Shown here piece by piece: positions 59,886 to 64,000 of a stretch of 64,000 nucleotides of DNA. The stretch lies in NCBI GenBank assembly GCA_017557885.1, contig JAFYXV010000003.1:62001-126000 (forward strand). The letters are read 5' to 3'. Within the stretch, counting starts at the first letter, position 1. The number at the start of each line of letters is the position of its first letter. The notes beneath the pieces are model-generated. The model did not search any database and was not told where the DNA came from. It worked only from the letters and a program-made list of their open reading frames with translations. The stretch is from a bacterium. GTDB lineage: Bacteria; Auribacterota; UBA3054. A program made the translations under genes and the position numbers.

Positions 59886-61688
59886 ATGATTCGTGCACAA
59901 GTATTGATCTGCGGCGGCACCGGCTGTTCCTCTTCCGGAAGCGCCAAACTGATGGAGTCTTTCGAGGCCAACCTCAAGAAATATGAACTGGACCAGGAAG
60001 TCAAGATCGTGAAGACCGGCTGCTTCGGTCTCTGCGCCCTGGGCCCCGTGGTAATCGTTTACCCTGACGGCACCTTCTATTCCCGCGTCACGGAAGGCGA
60101 CGTGGAAGAGATCGTCTCCGAGCATTTATTGAAGGGCCGCATCGTCGAACGCCTTGAATACAAGGACGTCACCGATGATCTGAAGAACAAAGCCGACGTT
60201 TCCTTGAACGACACCAAGTTCTATCGTTCCCAGATGCGCATCGCTCTGAGAAACTGCGGCGTTATCAACCCCGAGGACATCAACGAGTACATCGCCATGG
60301 ACGGCTATGCCGCCCTGGGCAAAGTGCTGACCGAGATGAAACCGGAAGACGTCATCCAGACGCTTCTCGACGCCGGCTTACGCGGCCGCGGCGGCGCCGG
60401 CTTCCCCACCGGCATGAAGTGGAAACTGGCCAGAACGCTCGTCAACGACGGCGGACCGAAGTACGTCTGCTGCAACGCTGACGAAGGCGACCCGGGCGCT
60501 TTCATGGATCGATCCGTACTGGAAGGCGACCCGCATGCCGTCCTTGAAGCCATGGCCATCGCCGGCTACGCGATCGGCTCCAACCAGGGTTTCATCTACG
60601 TCCGCGCCGAATACCCCATCGCCGTCAAGCGTCTCCAGATCGCTATCGGCCAGGCCAAAGAGCTCGGCCTTCTCGGCAAAAACATCTTCAACACGGGCTT
60701 CGATTTCGACATCGACATCCGTCTCGGCGCCGGCGCTTTCGTCTGCGGCGAAGAAACGGCTTTGATGACCTCTATCGAAGGCAACCGCGGCGAACCGAGG
60801 CCCCGTCCCCCGTTCCCGGCGGCCAAAGGCCTCTTCATGCGCCCGACCATTCTTAACAACGTCGAGACCTACGCCAATATTCCCCAGATCATTCTGAAAG
60901 GCGCCCAGTGGTTCGCTTCCATCGGAACTGAGAAATCCAAAGGCACCAAGGTCTTCGCCCTGGGCGGCAAGATCAACAACACCGGCCTTGTGGAAGTTCC
61001 CATGGGCACGACGCTCCGCCAGATCGTGGAAGACATCGGCGGCGGCATCCCCAACGGCAAGAAGTTCAAAGCGGCCCAGACCGGCGGTCCTTCCGGCGGC
61101 TGCATCCCGGCCGAACACTTCGACGTCCAGATCGACTATGACAACCTGATGGCCATCGGCTCCATGATGGGGTCGGGCGGCCTCATCGTCATGGACGAGG
61201 ACAACTGCATGGTGGACATCGCGAAATTCTTCCTGGAATTCACGGTGGACGAATCCTGCGGCAAATGCACGCCCTGCCGTATCGGCACGCGCCGCATGCT
61301 GGAGATGCTGACGAAGATCACGGAAGGCAAAGCCACCCTGGAAGATCTCGACAAACTGGAAGCTCTCTGCTACTACATCAAGGACAACTCGCTCTGCGGC
61401 CTCGGACAAACGGCCCCCAACCCGGTGCTTTCCACCCTGCGCTACTTCCGCAAGGAATACGAAGCCCACGTTGTGGAGAAACGCTGCCCCGCCGGCGTCT
61501 GCAAAGCGCTCCTCAATTACGTCATAGACCCCCTGAAGTGCAAAGGCTGCACGCTCTGCGCCCGCAACTGCCCCGTCGGCGCCATAACTGGTACTGTCAG
61601 GAATCCCCATACTATCGACACCACGAAGTGCATCAAGTGCGGCGCTTGTATGGATAACTGCAAATTCGGCGCTATCAGCAAGAAATAA
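59886..61688 (+). CDS. hydB: Hydrogenase subunit HydB (NuoF-like, FMN/NADH-binding)
   Basis: 600 residues. An N-terminal thioredoxin-like 2Fe-2S domain (~1-110) precedes the NuoF core: FMN loop RGRGGAGFPTGMKW (~167-180), NADH-site GAGAFVCGEETAL, an SLBB domain and the [4Fe-4S] motif SCGKCTPCRIG. Two C-terminal ferredoxin clusters follow (CKGCTLCARNCP, CIKCGACMDNC). In HydABC enzymes this subunit exchanges electrons among NADH, ferredoxin and HydA, allowing flavin-based bifurcation. AAGGAGGAG precedes the ATG. Confidence 0.96.
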   Translation: MIRAQVLICGGTGCSSSGSAKLMESFEANLKKYELDQEVKIVKTGCFGLCALGPVVIVYPDGTFYSRVTEGDVEEIVSEHLLKGRIVERLEYKDVTDDLKNKADVSLNDTKFYRSQMRIALRNCGVINPEDINEYIAMDGYAALGKVLTEMKPEDVIQTLLDAGLRGRGGAGFPTGMKWKLARTLVNDGGPKYVCCNADEGDPGAFMDRSVLEGDPHAVLEAMAIAGYAIGSNQGFIYVRAEYPIAVKRLQIAIGQAKELGLLGKNIFNTGFDFDIDIRLGAGAFVCGEETALMTSIEGNRGEPRPRPPFPAAKGLFMRPTILNNVETYANIPQIILKGAQWFASIGTEKSKGTKVFALGGKINNTGLVEVPMGTTLRQIVEDIGGGIPNGKKFKAAQTGGPSGGCIPAEHFDVQIDYDNLMAIGSMMGSGGLIVMDEDNCMVDIAKFFLEFTVDESCGKCTPCRIGTRRMLEMLTKITEGKATLEDLDKLEALCYYIKDNSLCGLGQTAPNPVLSTLRYFRKEYEAHVVEKRCPAGVCKALLNYVIDPLKCKGCTLCARNCPVGAITGTVRNPHTIDTTKCIKCGACMDNCKFGAISKK

Positions 61689-61700
61689 GGGAGAAATATT

Positions 61701-63455
61701 ATGGAAAATGTAAATGTCAAAATAAACGGTAACGATTACAGTGTTCCCGCCGGCTCCACCATTCTGGAAGCCTGCCGCATCGCGGGGATCGAGATCCCGA
61801 CTCTCTGCTACCTGAAAGGCATCAACGAGATCGGCGCCTGCAGAATGTGCGTGGTGGAAGTCAAGAAAGCCCGCACGCTGGTGGCCGCCTGCGTTTACCC
61901 TGTGAACGAAGGCATCGAGATCACCACCAACTCTCCGCGCGTTCTGGAAGCCAGGAAGAAAACCCTCTCATTGATCCTTTCCAATCACGACCGCAAGTGC
62001 CTCTCCTGCGTCCGCAGCTCAAAGTGCGAACTGCAGACTCTGGCCCACGACATGGGCGTTGAGGACGAGGGCTACTACGACGGCGTCAGAAACGAATCCG
62101 AAGAGGATATCAGCGCGGCGCATATGATCCGCGACAACAACAAGTGCATCCTCTGCCGCCGCTGCACCGCCGTCTGCGATAAGATCCAGGCTGTGGGCGT
62201 CATCGGCGCCAACGGCCGCGGCTTCAAGACCAGGATCACCTCACCCTTCGAAATGGGCCTCGGTGAAACGAGCTGCGTCTGCTGCGGACAGTGCATCGCC
62301 GTCTGCCCGGTGGGCGCCCTGAAAGAAAAAGACTACACGGAAGAAGTCATGAAAGCCATCGCCGATCCCGAGAAATTCGTGGTCGTGCAGACCGCCCCGG
62401 CCGTCCGCGCCGCTCTCGGCGAGGAATTCGGCTACCCGATGGGCACCCCGGTGGAAGGCAAGATGGCGGCCGCTCTGCGCCGCATGGGCTTCGACAAGGT
62501 CTTCGACACCAACTTCTCGGCCGACCTTACCATCATGGAAGAAGCCAACGAGTTCGTGGAAAGAGTGAAAAACGGCGGCAAGCTGCCTCTTATCACTTCC
62601 TGCTCCCCCGGCTGGATCAAGTACTGCGAACATTACTTCCCCGAACTGACGGAAAACCTCTCCACCTGCAAATCCCCGCAGCAGATGTTCGGCGCCACGC
62701 TGAAGACCTACTACGCGCAGAAGATGGGCATCGACCCCAAGAAGATCGTCTCCGTCTCCATCATGCCCTGCACGGCTAAGAAGTTCGAGATCGGCCGCGA
62801 CGACCAGTCCGCCGCCGGGCCGGGCATCCCGGACCTCGACTACAGCTTAACGACCCGCGAACTGGCCCGCCTCATCAAGCATCAGGGCATCAAATTCCGC
62901 GAACTGCCCGACGAGGGCTTCGATGATCCTCTGGGCGAAGGCACCGGCGCGGCCGTCATCTTCGGCGCCACCGGCGGCGTCATGGAAGCTGCTCTCCGCA
63001 CGGCGGTGGAATGGATCACCGGACAGGAACTGAAGAACGTCGAGTTCAAGGAAGTCCGCGGCACTCAGGGCATCAAGGAAGCCACCTACAACGTGGCCGG
63101 CATGGATGTCAAGATCGCCGTGGCCAGCGGCCTTGCCAACGCCAAAGAGATCCTGACCAAGGTCAGAAACGGCGAAGCGGATTACCACTTCATCGAGATC
63201 ATGGCCTGCCCGGGCGGCTGCGTGAACGGCGGCGGTCAGCCTCAGGTCCACGCCTTCATCAGGAACACCGTGGATATCAGAGCTGAACGCGCCAAAGCGC
63301 TCTATCAGCTCGACGACAACGCCAAGATCCGCAAGTCCCATGAGAACCCCAGCATCAAGAAGATCTATGCTGAGTTCTATGAGAAACCGGGTTCCCACAA
63401 GGCTCACGAGTGCCTGCACACGACTTACGTGAAACGCGGCATGTACAAGAAGTAA
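61701..63455 (+). CDS. hydA: [FeFe] hydrogenase catalytic subunit HydA (group A, trimeric type)
   Basis: 584 residues. N-terminal [2Fe-2S] domain (CYLKGINEIGACRMC), a His-ligated [4Fe-4S] (HDRKCLSCVRSSKC), two ferredoxin clusters (CILCRRCTAVC, CVCCGQCIAVC) and the H-cluster domain. H-cluster motifs: TSCSPGW (299-305), MPCTAKKFE (355-363) and MACPGGCVNGGG (501-512), plus the C-terminal small-subunit-like region. It produces or oxidises H2. It lacks the additional C-terminal 2Fe-2S domain of some homologues. Maturases HydE, HydF and HydG are not in the window. A strong terminator follows. Confidence 0.96.
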   Translation: MENVNVKINGNDYSVPAGSTILEACRIAGIEIPTLCYLKGINEIGACRMCVVEVKKARTLVAACVYPVNEGIEITTNSPRVLEARKKTLSLILSNHDRKCLSCVRSSKCELQTLAHDMGVEDEGYYDGVRNESEEDISAAHMIRDNNKCILCRRCTAVCDKIQAVGVIGANGRGFKTRITSPFEMGLGETSCVCCGQCIAVCPVGALKEKDYTEEVMKAIADPEKFVVVQTAPAVRAALGEEFGYPMGTPVEGKMAAALRRMGFDKVFDTNFSADLTIMEEANEFVERVKNGGKLPLITSCSPGWIKYCEHYFPELTENLSTCKSPQQMFGATLKTYYAQKMGIDPKKIVSVSIMPCTAKKFEIGRDDQSAAGPGIPDLDYSLTTRELARLIKHQGIKFRELPDEGFDDPLGEGTGAAVIFGATGGVMEAALRTAVEWITGQELKNVEFKEVRGTQGIKEATYNVAGMDVKIAVASGLANAKEILTKVRNGEADYHFIEIMACPGGCVNGGGQPQVHAFIRNTVDIRAERAKALYQLDDNAKIRKSHENPSIKKIYAEFYEKPGSHKAHECLHTTYVKRGMYKK

Positions 63456-63478
63456 GAGCAATTCTTACTAAAAAAGAG

Positions 63479-63506
63479 AAGGCGCGCCTTTTGGCGCGCC
63501 TTTTTT
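63479..63506. terminator. Terminator after hydA
   Basis: AAGGCGCGCC-TTTT-GGCGCGCCTT with a T6 run on the plus strand and an A-rich flank giving T-rich sequence on the minus strand. It ends the hydrogenase operon and may also end the convergent beta-helix gene. Confidence 0.92.
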
Positions 63507-63522
63507 CTTGGATCGGATAAAC

Positions 63523-64000
63523 TCAATTTTGCTGCACGACTTTTTCGGCATGCCTTATTTTCACCGGATCCTTTGTCTTTGCCGAAAAAATGTTGTGCCT
63601 CAGAAGCACGTTCCTGGCGTAGGAAACGACTACGTCCGGCTGGTCTAGTTCGGATTCGAAAATGTTGTTTTCTATTAGGATGTTGTCGTGCACCCTCGAC
63701 TTCTCGTTGCCGTCGCAGTTGATGCAAATTCCGGTGCAGCCTCCGCCGTAGCCGCACCTGACGAAACGGTTTCCTCTTATTACGATGTTCTCGGACCCGG
63801 GGCCCTCGCCCCAGCCTTTCTCCACGCCGATATGGATGGCGTAAAGAGTCGTCTCCATGATAGTGCAGTTCTCTATGAGGACGTTCCTGGTCTTAATGAG
63901 AATGCCCCTGGCGCGGTGCGACATGATCGTGCAGCCGCGCATCCTGAGGGATGGCATCCTGGAAGCGTTGATGCAGGCGTATTTTTCGAGATGATTGGGA
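63523..64000 (-). CDS. Right-handed beta-helix repeat protein (5' end outside window)
   Basis: The minus-strand frame is open to the window edge, so only the C-terminal ~159 residues are seen. They show the short repeats of parallel beta-helix proteins (NVLIENCTIM, NIVIRGNRFV, NILIENNIF, NVLLRHNIF), as in pectate-lyase-like polysaccharide-active or surface proteins. No catalytic motif can be assigned from this part. In Lentisphaerota such proteins are often secreted glycan-active enzymes, so that role is plausible but unproven. Confidence 0.75.
   Translation of the reverse strand, partial: PNHLEKYACINASRMPSLRMRGCTIMSHRARGILIKTRNVLIENCTIMETTLYAIHIGVEKGWGEGPGSENIVIRGNRFVRCGYGGGCTGICINCDGNEKSRVHDNILIENNIFESELDQPDVVVSYARNVLLRHNIFSAKTKDPVKIRHAEKVVQQN

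Noticed and set aside
62595-62615. HydA motif TSCSPGW as a sign of an inactive hydrogenase
   Set aside because: The second Cys of the textbook TSCCPxW is Ser, but I recall this variant in trimeric HydA enzymes, and all other H-cluster motifs are canonical. I do not treat it as a defect.
63481-63500. Paired GGCGCGCC palindromes as a recombination or attachment site
   Set aside because: They form the two arms of an intrinsic terminator with a T6 tract at the end of the hydrogenase operon.
1-64000. CRISPR arrays, insertion sequences, prophage or integron elements
   Set aside because: I saw no regularly spaced repeats, transposase, integrase or phage genes, and genes are packed in ordinary operons throughout.

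Overview
The window looks like chromosomal DNA of a strictly anaerobic, fermentative, Gram-negative (diderm) bacterium, probably of the Lentisphaerota/PVC type (Victivallales-like). The evidence is two giant secreted proteins ending in PEP-CTERM sorting tails, lipid A synthesis (lpxB), TolC/MacAB-like efflux, ExbB/ExbD, an O-antigen-type Wzm/Wzt exporter, pyruvate:ferredoxin oxidoreductase and a trimeric [FeFe] hydrogenase. The taxon is inferred from gene content, not from a marker gene. I see no insertion sequence, prophage, CRISPR array or rRNA. Coding density is very high and no gap exceeds 300 bases.

Layout. 1-7702 (+): the 3' part of a metzincin protease with PKD repeats, then an OsmC protein and two GT-C-like membrane proteins. 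7807-19708 (+): one tight eight-gene run behind a TATAAT box that touches the first start codon: MBL hydrolase, Wzm/Wzt, NadA, an unknown 626-aa protein, a second PKD/PEP-CTERM metalloprotease and ExbB/ExbD. 19741-26095 (+): phasin-like protein, UbiB/AarF kinase, a GT39-like membrane protein, argB and argD. 26146-37887 (-): rsmA, pdxA, lpxB, a half-size TauE/SafE protein, two tandem lipoprotein-Ig-Na/Pi-cotransporter-PhoU fusions and nifJ.

38050-45928 (+): tRNA-Val, a MacAB-TolC-like tripartite exporter with an extra lipoprotein, and proS. 45930-54210: argJ, tRNA-Thr, tRNA-Tyr, a SAM-II riboswitch with terminator, metX, an MTA/SAH deaminase (-), fhs, rmuC and folC (-). This is a methionine/one-carbon neighbourhood. 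54207-55171 (-): an SDR gene behind tRNA-His. 55314-63455 (+): a ten-gene hydrogenase locus in which the catalytic hydC and hydB/hydA genes enclose a putative sensory module (HydS-like protein lacking the proton-relay cysteine, two GHKL ATPases, two DRTGG proteins, a PHP protein and a 2Fe-2S ferredoxin). 63523-64000 (-): part of a beta-helix protein.

How it fits together. NifJ makes reduced ferredoxin, and the HydABC hydrogenase can oxidise ferredoxin together with NADH to release H2. The sensory genes inside the hyd locus probably tune this. The most notable RNA-level feature is that all three tRNA loci sit directly upstream, on the same strand, of protein genes without room for an ordinary separate promoter. 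In one case a SAM-II riboswitch lies 5-10 nt after the tRNA-Tyr CCA end and controls metX through an intrinsic terminator.
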